From JADJSS01 sp046329815 (GTDB lineage: Bacteria > Bacteroidota > Bacteroidia > Chitinophagales > JADIYW01), in assembly GCA_046329815.1 (NCBI GenBank), contig JAXLTY010000002.1:434001-498000 (forward strand): DNA of 64,000 bases. Direction: 5' to 3'. This document shows positions 52,489 to 62,098 of the stretch, piece after piece. Within the stretch, counting starts at the first letter, position 1. Every line of letters starts with the position of its first letter. Position numbers and translations under genes: made by a program. A model generated the notes under the pieces. That model saw nothing but the letters and a program-made list of their open reading frames with translations, made no database searches and was not told where the DNA came from.

Positions 52489-52561
52489 TGACCGAATTCT
52501 AATTTGGAATGTCCGAATACAAATTAAACAGGTCAAATGAATAATACTGTACATAAATTTG
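52489..52561 (+). promoter_or_regulatory. Direct-repeat activator-type site plus -7 box (site 4)
   Basis: GACCGAATTCTAATT (52490-52504) is followed by GTCCGAATACAAATT (52511-52525), period 21 bp, 12 of 15 bases equal. The exact -7 box TAAATTTG is at 52554-52561, 41 bases after the CCG of the second unit. The first unit and its flank are identical to site 3 over 16 bases. Confidence 0.72.
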
Positions 52562-52592
52562 AATCATCAAAAACAAATAAAAATTTAAAACC

Positions 52593-53972
52593 ATGAAAAA
52601 TTTAAAAATGAAATCAAAACTAACCATTGCTTGTGTAACATTAGCAATGATTTTTTTCAGCTTAAGCAGTTGCAAAAAAAAGGAAGTAACTACTGAAGAC
52701 GCTGCATTCAGTAAAGTAAAAACAGCAGACTGGCGTGATCACATTGGTGAAGAATTTACAGTAGAAGGTTATGTAGATGAAGTAGGCAGTGATGGCGGAC
52801 AAATACTAAAAGTGTATGCAGATCCAAGACACAGATTGTACGATGGTATGCTGGAGCAAAAAAACTTTATCTATGTTGAACCGGCTGTAGGTACTCAATT
52901 AGATTTTTCTTCCATTGTTGGAAAGAAAGTAAGAATTACTGGTAAATTAGCGGTAAACAGAGATGGCAGCATCAACACTTCATCCAAAATAAATGTAGTT
53001 GGTGACATTTCTCAAGCTACTTTGGTGTTAAACAGTTTGCCTACTATTATTGATAATACAGTTCGTTTCAGACCTGTGGAAAGATTCAGTCTTTGCGACA
53101 GATTTCCTGCTATTTGCAGCTTAGCAGTTAACACAAACAGAGCAAAAGTTGCATTCTTGTACAGCGGTGGTATCGATGCAGGAAATGCACACACACGTTA
53201 TTATAACGATATTAAAGCATTATACTGGATCTTAAAAAATAAATATGGTTTCAGTGATGCAAATATTATTGTATGTTATAAAGATGGCAAAAACGATTAC
53301 ACAAGTACAACGCCTGGTGATACTATCAAAATTGATTACAGAGCTTCAATTGCAGGTTTAAATGCGGCTATTGCTGACTTACAAGGAAAAATGGGAACAT
53401 CTACTAAATTCTTCTGCTTCATCAATAACCATGGTGGCGGTTACAGAGAATCAAATGGTTTATACTATGGTGGCGCTCCTGATACAAACGGTGATGAGCC
53501 GGCTGGTGATGCACAACACTATGATGAAGATATTTTTTACTACAACGAATCTGTTGATATTATCGATGATTTATTGGCTACAAAAATTAATTCATTAACA
53601 TTCAACACGGGTATCTTCGTTCTAAAACCTTGTTTTAGCGGTGGATTGATCTATGATTTAAGAGGCGCTAACCGTGTTATTATCTCATCTGGTACAGAAA
53701 GACAAGTGACTTACGGACACAGCTCAGGAAACTTTGGTGAAATGTCACATAATTTTATTGCAGCAATTTCTGGTACAGTTCCAACAACCGGCGCAACAGT
53801 GAATGCTGACACTAACGGCGATGGTCAGGTTTCAATGCAAGAAGCGTTTATCTACTTAAAAAATGCTGAAGAATGGAAATCGGATGAACAACCACAATAC
53901 AATGATGATGGTACAGGTACGCCAACAACGACACCTTCTACATCGAGCTTTGGTGCAGATGTCTTTTTATAA
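52593..53972 (+). CDS. Caspase-like (clan CD) lipoprotein with OB-fold and EF-hand-like loop
   Basis: The 459-residue protein has a lipoprotein signal with Cys27 (FFSLSSCKKK). Residues of about 45-135 look like an OB-fold (DWRDHIGEEFTVEGYVDEV, VRITGKLAVNRDG). From about 185 a clan CD cysteine peptidase-like core follows: strand KVAFLYSGGIDAGNAH, the His of INNHGGG at 280 and the Cys of LKPCFSGG at 347. An EF-hand-like loop DTNGDGQVSMQEAF lies near 406. It probably is a surface- or periplasm-anchored peptidase, perhaps calcium-dependent. A clear activator-type site lies upstream. Confidence 0.8.
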   Translation: MKNLKMKSKLTIACVTLAMIFFSLSSCKKKEVTTEDAAFSKVKTADWRDHIGEEFTVEGYVDEVGSDGGQILKVYADPRHRLYDGMLEQKNFIYVEPAVGTQLDFSSIVGKKVRITGKLAVNRDGSINTSSKINVVGDISQATLVLNSLPTIIDNTVRFRPVERFSLCDRFPAICSLAVNTNRAKVAFLYSGGIDAGNAHTRYYNDIKALYWILKNKYGFSDANIIVCYKDGKNDYTSTTPGDTIKIDYRASIAGLNAAIADLQGKMGTSTKFFCFINNHGGGYRESNGLYYGGAPDTNGDEPAGDAQHYDEDIFYYNESVDIIDDLLATKINSLTFNTGIFVLKPCFSGGLIYDLRGANRVIISSGTERQVTYGHSSGNFGEMSHNFIAAISGTVPTTGATVNADTNGDGQVSMQEAFIYLKNAEEWKSDEQPQYNDDGTGTPTTTPSTSSFGADVFL

Positions 53973-53998
53973 AGACTGGTAGTTATTCATTTAACGGA

Positions 53999-54027
53999 AG
54001 GACGACGTGAGTCGTCCTTTTTTTTTA
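53999..54027 (+). terminator. Terminator of the caspase-like gene
   Basis: AGGACGAC (53999-54006) pairs with GTCGTCCT (54011-54018) across loop GTGA, followed by T residues; the pyrC stop codon (TTA on the plus strand, 54025-54027) lies in the T run. Confidence 0.9.
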
Positions 54028-55359
54028 TTTTCTGTCGAATAACAATCGTTGTCCGTTTTTGCTTTCATCAAACAAACCGTTATTATATACTAAATTTCCA
54101 TTGACAAAAGTTTGATGTGCTTTGCCGAAAACAGTTTTATTTTCCAACGGACTCCATTGACATTTATACAACATATTTTCTTTAGAAATAGTCCATTGTG
54201 CATTGGTATCTATTACAGCAATATCAGCAAAATAACCTTCTTTCAAGTAACCACGATTGCGTACCTGAAAGCAATCAGCAGGAGCGTGGCACATCTTTTC
54301 TACTATTCGTTCTAAAGAAATTTTTTGCTGATGATAAAAATCCAGCATCAAATTCAAACTATGCTGAACCAGAGGCAAACCGCTTGGCGCATTTAAATAA
54401 GAATTGTTTTTTTCTTCTAACGTATGCGGTGCATGATCGGTTGCCACTACGTCTAATCTGTCATCTAATAATGCCTGCAGCAAAGCATCTTTATCGCTCT
54501 TATATTTTATTGCCGGATTACATTTTATCTTACTGCCTAAAGCAGCATAATCGCTTTCATCAAAGTATAAATGATGCACACAAACTTCTGCAGTAATGCG
54601 TTTTTCTTTTAACGGAATGGTATTTGTAAAAAGCGCTAATTCTTTAGCCGTAGAAATATGAAAAATATGTAATCGCGCATCGTGTTCTTTTGCTAAATCA
54701 ACAGCGAGTTTTGATGAAATATAACATGCTTCATCATCGCGAATAACCGGATGATAATTCATTGGAATGTTATCGCCAAATTGTATTTTATATTTTTCAG
54801 TATTGCTTTTAATTGTTTGTTCGTCTTCACAATGTGTAACAATAACACCGTTCAGGTTGGCAAATATCTTTGATAAAACATGTTCGTCGTCAACCAGCAT
54901 ATTTCCGGTTGATGAACCCATAAAAATTTTCAAAGCACCAACTTTTGTAAAATCTGTTTTCATTACTTCATCATAGTTGTCATTAGATGTACCCATGAAA
55001 AAAGTATAATTTGCCAGCGAAGTTTGTGATGCAATAGCATATTTTTCTTCCAGTAATTCTTGTGTTAACGCAGATGGTTTGGTATTTGGCTGTTCCATAA
55101 ACGAAGTGACGCCACCGGCAATAGCTGCTTTACTTTCAGTGTAAATATTGGCTTTGTGCGTTAAACCTGGTTCGCGAAAATGCACTTGATCATCTATTAT
55201 TCCAGGAATGACATGTTTATTTGTTGCGTCAATAACAGTTGCTGTTGCATCAGAAATATCACGATCAATTTTTGTAATTAAATCATTTTCAATCAAAATA
55301 TCTTTTTGTTCAATTTTTCCTTCATTGATGATATTGCCGTTTTTAATAAGATATTTCAT
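54025..55359 (-). CDS. pyrC: Dihydroorotase
   Basis: The 444-residue amidohydrolase has GIIDDQVHFREPGLTHK, EQPNTKPSAL, VTHCEDE, HIFHIST and VVATDHAPHTLEEK. It makes dihydroorotate in pyrimidine synthesis. The usual metal-binding HxH after the Asp is QVH here; Gln in place of the first His is, from memory, seen in other Bacteroidota dihydroorotases, so it should not be read as inactivation. An exact -7 box TAACTTTG (minus, 55364-55371) ends five bases before the ATG, so the mRNA may be leaderless. Confidence 0.93.
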   Translation of the reverse strand: MKYLIKNGNIINEGKIEQKDILIENDLITKIDRDISDATATVIDATNKHVIPGIIDDQVHFREPGLTHKANIYTESKAAIAGGVTSFMEQPNTKPSALTQELLEEKYAIASQTSLANYTFFMGTSNDNYDEVMKTDFTKVGALKIFMGSSTGNMLVDDEHVLSKIFANLNGVIVTHCEDEQTIKSNTEKYKIQFGDNIPMNYHPVIRDDEACYISSKLAVDLAKEHDARLHIFHISTAKELALFTNTIPLKEKRITAEVCVHHLYFDESDYAALGSKIKCNPAIKYKSDKDALLQALLDDRLDVVATDHAPHTLEEKNNSYLNAPSGLPLVQHSLNLMLDFYHQQKISLERIVEKMCHAPADCFQVRNRGYLKEGYFADIAVIDTNAQWTISKENMLYKCQWSPLENKTVFGKAHQTFVNGNLVYNNGLFDESKNGQRLLFDRK

Positions 55360-55363
55360 AGCA

Positions 55364-55371
55364 CAAAGTTA
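55364..55371 (-). promoter_or_regulatory. -7 box of pyrC, leaderless spacing
   Basis: TAACTTTG on the minus strand lies between the end of the helicase gene and the pyrC ATG at 55359, which starts five bases after its last base. Confidence 0.6.
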
Positions 55372-55375
55372 GCGT

Positions 55376-58300
55376 TTATTGATAACCTTTTTTCTTTTTT
55401 TGATCAATCAGTTTTTTCATTTCCTTTTCCGCAGTTTCGTCATCATCATAAGGTTTGATAATTTTTTGACCGTTGGTATTTATTTTGCCAAATTCAATAA
55501 TCAACGTGTTTTTATTTTGTGTTACCTGCCAGAATTTATTAGAATTATCTTCTGCGAAAGTAAGTCGTATAGTATTAGTATTTACAGGCGAATTGAAATT
55601 TTCTACTAACTCTTTTTGTTTGTTTTCTGTCAGTTCAATTCGTTTGTTTAAAAGTTCTTCTGTTGTTACAACATTCAAATTAACAGATTCGCTTTCTACA
55701 TTTTTTCCATCAATTAAATTGATGATTTGCTGTAGTGTTTTCGCTTTATTTTCTAACCAGTCTTTAGCATATACTTGTAAAATATTCCAGCCAAAGTTTT
55801 TTAAGATGGTTGGCTTCAAAAGGTATTGTTCCAGCAAATCGCCGTTGCGGTAATGGCTATCATCATCTAGTAAAATACCTAAAATGTACTGTTTATCATT
55901 TTCGTTTCTTTTTACACCAATATGACATTTAAAATGTGACTGCCCAATATTCATCTTGGTGAAATAACCAGCTTTATTTAATTCATCACAAATTTGTTGC
56001 TGTAAATGATTGATGCTATTTTTTTCTTGTAATTGCTGTAATGTCAGCGTGTTTAAAATACTTTGTGCATGCGCCAAACTGCCGGTATTCATTAGCGCTG
56101 CATAGTGTAAATATTTTTTAAAATAATTGGCACCTTCATTGTATTCATTTTTGATGTCTGTGTGTTGAATAGAACTTACTACACAAACATGTTTCTTCGC
56201 TCTTGAAAAAATTACGTTCAATCTTTTTTCGCCGCCTTTTTTATTGATTGGACCAAAATTCATAATCATACGACCATTTCTGTCGTAGCCATAACAAGTG
56301 CTGATGATAATAATATCGCGTTCGTCGCCTTGAACGTTTTCCAAATTTTTTATAAATAAACCAATAAATTGATTGTCTTCGATGCGTTTGTATTCGTCTT
56401 CCAGCCATTTATCAAAATCTTTATCTTGCTGTGCTTTCTGATGAATCGCATCTTCAATTTCACCTTGCTGTTCCATCGAAAATGCAACAATACCGATACT
56501 TTCTTTATGTTCGTTTTTATAAAACTGATACAATATTTCTGCAATGTAATTTGCTTCGGTTTCGTTGCTTCGGCTTTCATAAACACCATTTTTTAAATGA
56601 TGGTAACTAATTGGACGATCAAATAAGTGTGTGAGAAAATCTTTCGCTTCACTGATGTTATTTACTTCGATTGTATTAAGTGATTGATGTAAATCTGTTT
56701 TGTCAGGAATCGTTAATAATTGATTTTCATAAAAAGCAGCATTCGAAAAACTGATCAACGATTCGTGACGACTGCGATAATGCCAACCTAATAATACAGA
56801 TGACAATTTTCGTGCTGCCTGATTGAGTAAACTGTCAGCATCCAATGCCAATTGATTTTGATGATCATCTTCATCTTGCCAAAGATCATCTATATCATTT
56901 TGTGATGAACTGAAAAAATTACTTGGCGGCATCTGCATTTCATCACCGACAACGATAGCTTGAGAAGCTCTGAAAATAGGTGGTATGCCTTCTTCTAACG
57001 TAATCTGACTCGCTTCGTCAAAAATCACTACGTCAAAATATTGTGTGTTTAAAGGCAGCGTATCGGAAACAGATAATGGACTCATTAACCAAACCGGTTT
57101 GAGTTCTCTGATGATTTTTCCGGATTCTGCTGTCGCTAATTCTCGAATGGATTTGTAGCGAATAGTTTTGCTGAATTCATTTTCAAGAATCTTTCTGCCT
57201 TCTAATAATAAACGCTTTTCTTCTTTTTCTTCGGATGTTTTTCCGGCTACAGACATTTCAGAATTCAATATTAATTTCATGAATTTTTCACGTTGCTTTG
57301 CTCTGATATAAGTGCTGTTTATTTTAGAATATTGCTGGTGTAATTTTTTGATGCGCTCGATATGAAACTCTAAAACGCTGCCTTCAATTTTCTGTAGTTC
57401 GCGATGCAATACATGAAAATCAGCCATGCTTTTTTGCGCCAATATGTTTTCAATTTCGCGTACTGAATATTTTTCTGTTTTGAGTAATTGCTTTAGTTTC
57501 GGCGAGGCATTGATCAACTCACGCAAATAAGGTAAATACAGATTGAAGTCATTAACAACAGGCAATATAGACTCCACCGTTTTTTCTATAGCAGGAAATT
57601 TGTCAATATTTCTGTTGTCTAAAACTTGAATAATTAATTTAAATAAGCGATCAAATTTAGTTTTGATTTGTATAAGATCTCGAATCTGATTATTGCTGTT
57701 GTTTTGCTGAATGATCGTTTTTATTTCCTGATGTAATTGTTGTCTGCATTCTTTTATTTTGACAAATGCTTCTTCTACATTTCCTAATTGATATTTTTTT
57801 TCGGCTTCGTTTGCTTTTTTATTTTGCAGATTTATAATAGTATATTCTTGCTGTAATTGCTGCAATACCTGCGAATATTTTGGCTTTACCTGATGTTGTG
57901 TAAAGTCGTATGAAGCATTCAAACTGCTGCGCATTTTTCTGTATGAACCATAAAAAATACGCAAGAAAGAATTTTCTAATTGCTGTGCAATTTGCAGAGC
58001 GTTTTCAGTGTCTGTTTCGGAAAATTTTTGTTTCCAGTTTTTATTTTTCTGTTGAATACTTTCAATGTCTTTATCTAATTCTGACAATTCATTTCTTATT
58101 TGAATGAAATCTTGGTATGCAGCGCTTTGTTCGTTCAGTAATTGTAGTTGATTCACTTGGAGAAACAACTGAAGCTCATCAATATTTTCTAATAATTTTT
58201 TTAAATCAACAATATTTTCTTTGTAATTATCATTAAAATCAGTCAATTCTAAGTATTCAGAAATTTCTTCGGTTAGTGCTGCGATTTCCTGCAATTTGTT

Positions 58301-60808
58301 TTTTAATTCAGTTGGAGTTGGCGCTGTTTCAAAAACCAGATCATTTAAGTGACTGATCGGATGTTCAGCAAAATTATTTTTTTGATGGTTTGTTTGTAAT
58401 GTGTTGTATAATTTTTGAATCGTTTCACCAAAGCGTTTCCATTCTTTATAACCAACCAATTCATCAATATCTGATAAATGCATTTCTTTTGATACATCAG
58501 CTAATTCAATCAGTTTTTGATATAATTCGATAGAAGTCAAGTCGGCACTTGGTATAGTTTGCTGCATTACAGCGCTAAAATGCTCAATGATTTTTAATTC
58601 CTGCTGAATGTATTGAATCACGTCATTACGTTGCTGAACAACGTCTTCTATTTTTGTGTTGTTTTTTAGATTTAATTCGTAATTCTGTTTAAGATTTAAA
58701 ATAAATTCTTTTTTATCAGCTTGCGAATCATGTATCAAACAACACAGTTCATCTAAGTTTTCCTGTTTTAAACGATAATACACCACATCAATGGCCGCGC
58801 GCTTTTCGCACACAAATAACACTTTCTTGCCATTTGCAACATAATCTGCAATCAGGTTCGTAATGGTTTGAGATTTACCGGTACCAGGCGGACCTTGTAT
58901 AATATAACTGGTGTTTTGCCGAGCTTTGTAAATCGCTTTATTTTGCGTCGGATCGGAAGCAACTACATTATACAAATCATTAAACGCAACAATATTTTCT
59001 TCTTGTTGATTTATATTTTTTGGCGCATCATCAAACAATAAATCGAAAACAGGATTGCTTTTGTTGTTATCAATAATATCATTGTAATCGCTTACCAATG
59101 ACATTTTTTTGTAGTTAAAATTTCCAAGAATAATATGGCAAAGATCGAATTCCCATTTGTACGGATTGATAGCGCTTTCATCCAATGAATACAGTTCGCG
59201 CGTGCTGCCTGCTTCAGCAAAAAGATGCGTGTTTGGTTTTATATCATCGTTGATTAAAAATTCCAGTGATGAATGTGATTGTTGCACATAATTTTTATAT
59301 AGTTGCAAACCTAAAGGTTGAAAATTATCTGCAGCATATGAATAATCGAGATTGTGATACGTTTGCAGTTTTCGGTTTCTGTTTAATTTTTTCCTGAATT
59401 GATTTAGCGTTTGTTTTGCCTGCGCATGAATCAATTTTATTTTTGGTTTATCAGAAAGCACTAACGTAATACCTGATTGTGTATTGTCGATTTGTTGTTT
59501 TAAAATAGTATATACATCATGCAAACTGCTTTCATTGAGCTGTATGGTTTCCGGTAATTGTATGTTATACAACTCGCGCAACTGATATAAAAGTACCGGA
59601 TTTATTTCTGCTTCTGTGTCTGCAATTTCTACTATATATTGGTCTTTCAGTCCTTTTTTCTTTACCAGATTAACAGCAACCAATACCAATGGCGTTGATA
59701 TTTTTTCTGTCAAATCTTCTTTGATATTATACCAATGCAAAAACGCAACCGCTAATTTCAGTTGAGAAAAACCATACTCATTAATATCTTTATTGGCTTC
59801 AGAACGTATTCTATCTAAGTTTGGCGCGATGTATCCATTATCTTCAAACCGCACATATTTTGATAATGAAATATCTTTGGCATTACTTACTTTTGAAGCG
59901 ATATCATTATTCCATGTAAATAAAGATTCCGGTTGAATATTTCTATAATTTAAAACAGAAGGAACCGAAGCAACAGTAAGATTGATGAATTTCATATTTG
60001 GCTTGAAATACAACAATCGATTCCTTCTGCTCAAATCAAACAAACGACTGCGCAGTTTTTTATGTATAAACTGGCTCTTACTATTTTTACTGATGTTATT
60101 CTTTCCGGCAATCAAACTCAAATCAATTTGGTTTTCCGGATTGTATTCTCTGTAATTTTTTAGTTTTTCAATAATTTCTGCTAAATCTTTCAGGCGTTTT
60201 TTTCTGTTCAATTCCGTCATGCCGATAATCAGGTTCGCTATAGCAGGATGGATCTTGGAATTAATAAAAATTAAACTTTCTCTGTGTCGTACAAATTCTT
60301 CCATGTCGTCAGCATCCGTAAAATCTAATCCTAAGGACAAACTTGCCATTATCAATCCTAAAATAAAAACATCAGTAGCAGCATCATGATGTTGAAATGA
60401 AATTTCAAAACATTTATAATTTGGAAGAAAAACAGCACGATCTATTGGTACTTGTACATCTTTTTGAAACTGAAGATTGATGTTTGATATTGTAGTTCGT
60501 TCTCCGATTTCAGTAATACTTTTTTCTTCACCTGAAATTTCAAATGCTTTTACATCTTTTGGAAACAGTGCATGTATAGTATCAAAATTGTAGCTTGGTT
60601 CTTTTATCAGATGTTCATCAATATCCAGTTTTTCATTGGTAATCAGCAACGTGTCAGTGTTATCCAAAGGTGCCACTTTGTTGATTTCATGAAACGTGAA
60701 AACTTCTTCCAGTAACGGCATCATCATAGCAACAACATCGTCGTTGGTACAACCGCCATCTGCTATTGTTTTGCGTATAAATGGTATGAATGGATGGTCA
60801 GCAGGCAT
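55376..60808 (-). CDS. Giant SF1 helicase with MTES-type nuclease and WGR domains
   Basis: The 1810-residue protein starts with an unassigned N-terminal part, a DUF4011-like segment (about 235-290, KLRSRLFDLSRRNRLLYF), then a split SF1 helicase core: Walker A IIQGPPGTGKSQTITNLIA near 638, a long coiled-coil insertion (about 730-1200), Walker B VVIFDEASQITLEEGIPP near 1259, GDEMQMPPSNFF, WHYRSRHESLISFSN and VQGDERDIIIIST. Residues of about 1590-1690 resemble the MTES/DUF559 nuclease fold (LLDDDSHYRNGDLLEQYLL), and about 1735-1805 is a WGR domain (FWQVTQNKNTLIIEFGKINT, KGYQ). Helicase-nuclease-WGR fusions are associated with anti-phage defence. The M48-like gene lies ten bases upstream. Confidence 0.85.
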   Translation of the reverse strand: MPADHPFIPFIRKTIADGGCTNDDVVAMMMPLLEEVFTFHEINKVAPLDNTDTLLITNEKLDIDEHLIKEPSYNFDTIHALFPKDVKAFEISGEEKSITEIGERTTISNINLQFQKDVQVPIDRAVFLPNYKCFEISFQHHDAATDVFILGLIMASLSLGLDFTDADDMEEFVRHRESLIFINSKIHPAIANLIIGMTELNRKKRLKDLAEIIEKLKNYREYNPENQIDLSLIAGKNNISKNSKSQFIHKKLRSRLFDLSRRNRLLYFKPNMKFINLTVASVPSVLNYRNIQPESLFTWNNDIASKVSNAKDISLSKYVRFEDNGYIAPNLDRIRSEANKDINEYGFSQLKLAVAFLHWYNIKEDLTEKISTPLVLVAVNLVKKKGLKDQYIVEIADTEAEINPVLLYQLRELYNIQLPETIQLNESSLHDVYTILKQQIDNTQSGITLVLSDKPKIKLIHAQAKQTLNQFRKKLNRNRKLQTYHNLDYSYAADNFQPLGLQLYKNYVQQSHSSLEFLINDDIKPNTHLFAEAGSTRELYSLDESAINPYKWEFDLCHIILGNFNYKKMSLVSDYNDIIDNNKSNPVFDLLFDDAPKNINQQEENIVAFNDLYNVVASDPTQNKAIYKARQNTSYIIQGPPGTGKSQTITNLIADYVANGKKVLFVCEKRAAIDVVYYRLKQENLDELCCLIHDSQADKKEFILNLKQNYELNLKNNTKIEDVVQQRNDVIQYIQQELKIIEHFSAVMQQTIPSADLTSIELYQKLIELADVSKEMHLSDIDELVGYKEWKRFGETIQKLYNTLQTNHQKNNFAEHPISHLNDLVFETAPTPTELKNKLQEIAALTEEISEYLELTDFNDNYKENIVDLKKLLENIDELQLFLQVNQLQLLNEQSAAYQDFIQIRNELSELDKDIESIQQKNKNWKQKFSETDTENALQIAQQLENSFLRIFYGSYRKMRSSLNASYDFTQHQVKPKYSQVLQQLQQEYTIINLQNKKANEAEKKYQLGNVEEAFVKIKECRQQLHQEIKTIIQQNNSNNQIRDLIQIKTKFDRLFKLIIQVLDNRNIDKFPAIEKTVESILPVVNDFNLYLPYLRELINASPKLKQLLKTEKYSVREIENILAQKSMADFHVLHRELQKIEGSVLEFHIERIKKLHQQYSKINSTYIRAKQREKFMKLILNSEMSVAGKTSEEKEEKRLLLEGRKILENEFSKTIRYKSIRELATAESGKIIRELKPVWLMSPLSVSDTLPLNTQYFDVVIFDEASQITLEEGIPPIFRASQAIVVGDEMQMPPSNFFSSSQNDIDDLWQDEDDHQNQLALDADSLLNQAARKLSSVLLGWHYRSRHESLISFSNAAFYENQLLTIPDKTDLHQSLNTIEVNNISEAKDFLTHLFDRPISYHHLKNGVYESRSNETEANYIAEILYQFYKNEHKESIGIVAFSMEQQGEIEDAIHQKAQQDKDFDKWLEDEYKRIEDNQFIGLFIKNLENVQGDERDIIIISTCYGYDRNGRMIMNFGPINKKGGEKRLNVIFSRAKKHVCVVSSIQHTDIKNEYNEGANYFKKYLHYAALMNTGSLAHAQSILNTLTLQQLQEKNSINHLQQQICDELNKAGYFTKMNIGQSHFKCHIGVKRNENDKQYILGILLDDDSHYRNGDLLEQYLLKPTILKNFGWNILQVYAKDWLENKAKTLQQIINLIDGKNVESESVNLNVVTTEELLNKRIELTENKQKELVENFNSPVNTNTIRLTFAEDNSNKFWQVTQNKNTLIIEFGKINTNGQKIIKPYDDDETAEKEMKKLIDQKKKKGYQ

Positions 60809-60818
60809 CGTCTTTTCT

Positions 60819-62024
60819 TTAATTCAAATAATTTTCACTGTCTGATTCTAATATAGAATTATATGTTTTAGCAGCGGCAGCGATATATTCATTGTATTTT
60901 CTGTCGCTCAGTTTTTTTTCTTTTTTTATAATTTTTGCCAATGCTTCTGACAAGAATAAATGTTCTGATAAATTTAAAGCATAACCGGTCATCGGTTCGT
61001 TCAATTCTGTATCGCACATACTAAAATCATACAAAACATAGGCAAAGTAATTTTGGACAGATTCATCCATATCTTTATAAGCAATAAGGAAATCGTCATT
61101 CATTATTATTTCTGTATTTAGCTTAAAATCTTTGTTGTATTGCTTACACAATGCCATATTTAACTCACTTCTTGTCCATTTTGGTTTGGTAATGATATGC
61201 AGTAAATTTTTGGTTTGAGTATCTGTTTTTTGCTGAGCAAAAATATCCAGATTGTATAAACTGGATTTACCGGTTATAATAGTTTCAATAGCTGTATTGG
61301 CATTTTCTTTTTGTTCATGAAATAAAGAAATCGCTTTTGCACGCATAAATATTTCAGGATGTGAACTGCCTTCAGAACCACTTGCATCTTTTGCTAAAAT
61401 TTCATCTGCTTGCTTTAAATAACTTTGTACTGAAATATTTTCTAAACCGGTGTATATTTTAATAAGTGTTGCAATTAATACATCCGGATTTTCTACTACT
61501 TGCAAGGCAGCACGATCACAAAATAATTCTGTAAATAATTTGAATAAGCGTGCTGTTTCAACATAACTTTCCTGTGAAGAAAAGTCATTGGCAATAGAAG
61601 ATATAATTCTGTCAGCTATCTCATAATCGCCATTATCTTTTATAAAAAATAAAATATGAGCAAGCTCATGCGACAATAAAGCCAGCAATTCCTGCTGATT
61701 CAGTAATTTTAAAATACTGCCGGAAAATACCAAATGCGCTTCATTTCCTAAAAAAACAATACCTGCATTATAATCTTGTTGATGCTGAGATTGGTATAAA
61801 GTAATCGGAATGTCAATTTGCAGTTTCAGTTTGGCTTGTTCCAATAAATCATAAATTGCTTTGTCGGCTTGGCTGTCTAAGCGATACGAATTTTTTAATA
61901 AATCTGTTTTAAACGCTTCAACTTGCTCTTGTTTTATAGTAGCAGACGCAAACCAATTCCATGTTTTGGTCTGACTCTTAAAATATTCTTTTACTTTTTG
62001 ATGGTAATCAAAAACAGCAATCAT
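60819..62024 (-). CDS. M48-like zinc metallopeptidase linked to the helicase
   Basis: The 401-residue protein has the zinc motif LLALLSHELAHILFF (HELAH) near residue 115 and, about 55 residues later, TELFCDRAAL, where Glu or Asp could be the third ligand as in M48 peptidases. It lacks clear membrane helices, so it is probably cytoplasmic and not an HtpX-type membrane protein. The C-terminal half is helical. It lies ten bases upstream of the helicase gene, in the same direction, so the two form an operon and perhaps a defence module. Confidence 0.8.
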   Translation of the reverse strand: MIAVFDYHQKVKEYFKSQTKTWNWFASATIKQEQVEAFKTDLLKNSYRLDSQADKAIYDLLEQAKLKLQIDIPITLYQSQHQQDYNAGIVFLGNEAHLVFSGSILKLLNQQELLALLSHELAHILFFIKDNGDYEIADRIISSIANDFSSQESYVETARLFKLFTELFCDRAALQVVENPDVLIATLIKIYTGLENISVQSYLKQADEILAKDASGSEGSSHPEIFMRAKAISLFHEQKENANTAIETIITGKSSLYNLDIFAQQKTDTQTKNLLHIITKPKWTRSELNMALCKQYNKDFKLNTEIIMNDDFLIAYKDMDESVQNYFAYVLYDFSMCDTELNEPMTGYALNLSEHLFLSEALAKIIKKEKKLSDRKYNEYIAAAAKTYNSILESDSENYLN

Positions 62025-62098
62025 GTTTTAGATAAATTTGTTTCAGTGAAAATAGGTATAATCTTATAGCATATCAAAAGCTAGAAGTATATTTAATG

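Noticed and set aside
54025..55359. pyrC taken as inactive because of QVH in place of HVH.
   Set aside because: The same change is, as far as I recall, normal in this phylum, and all other motifs are intact.
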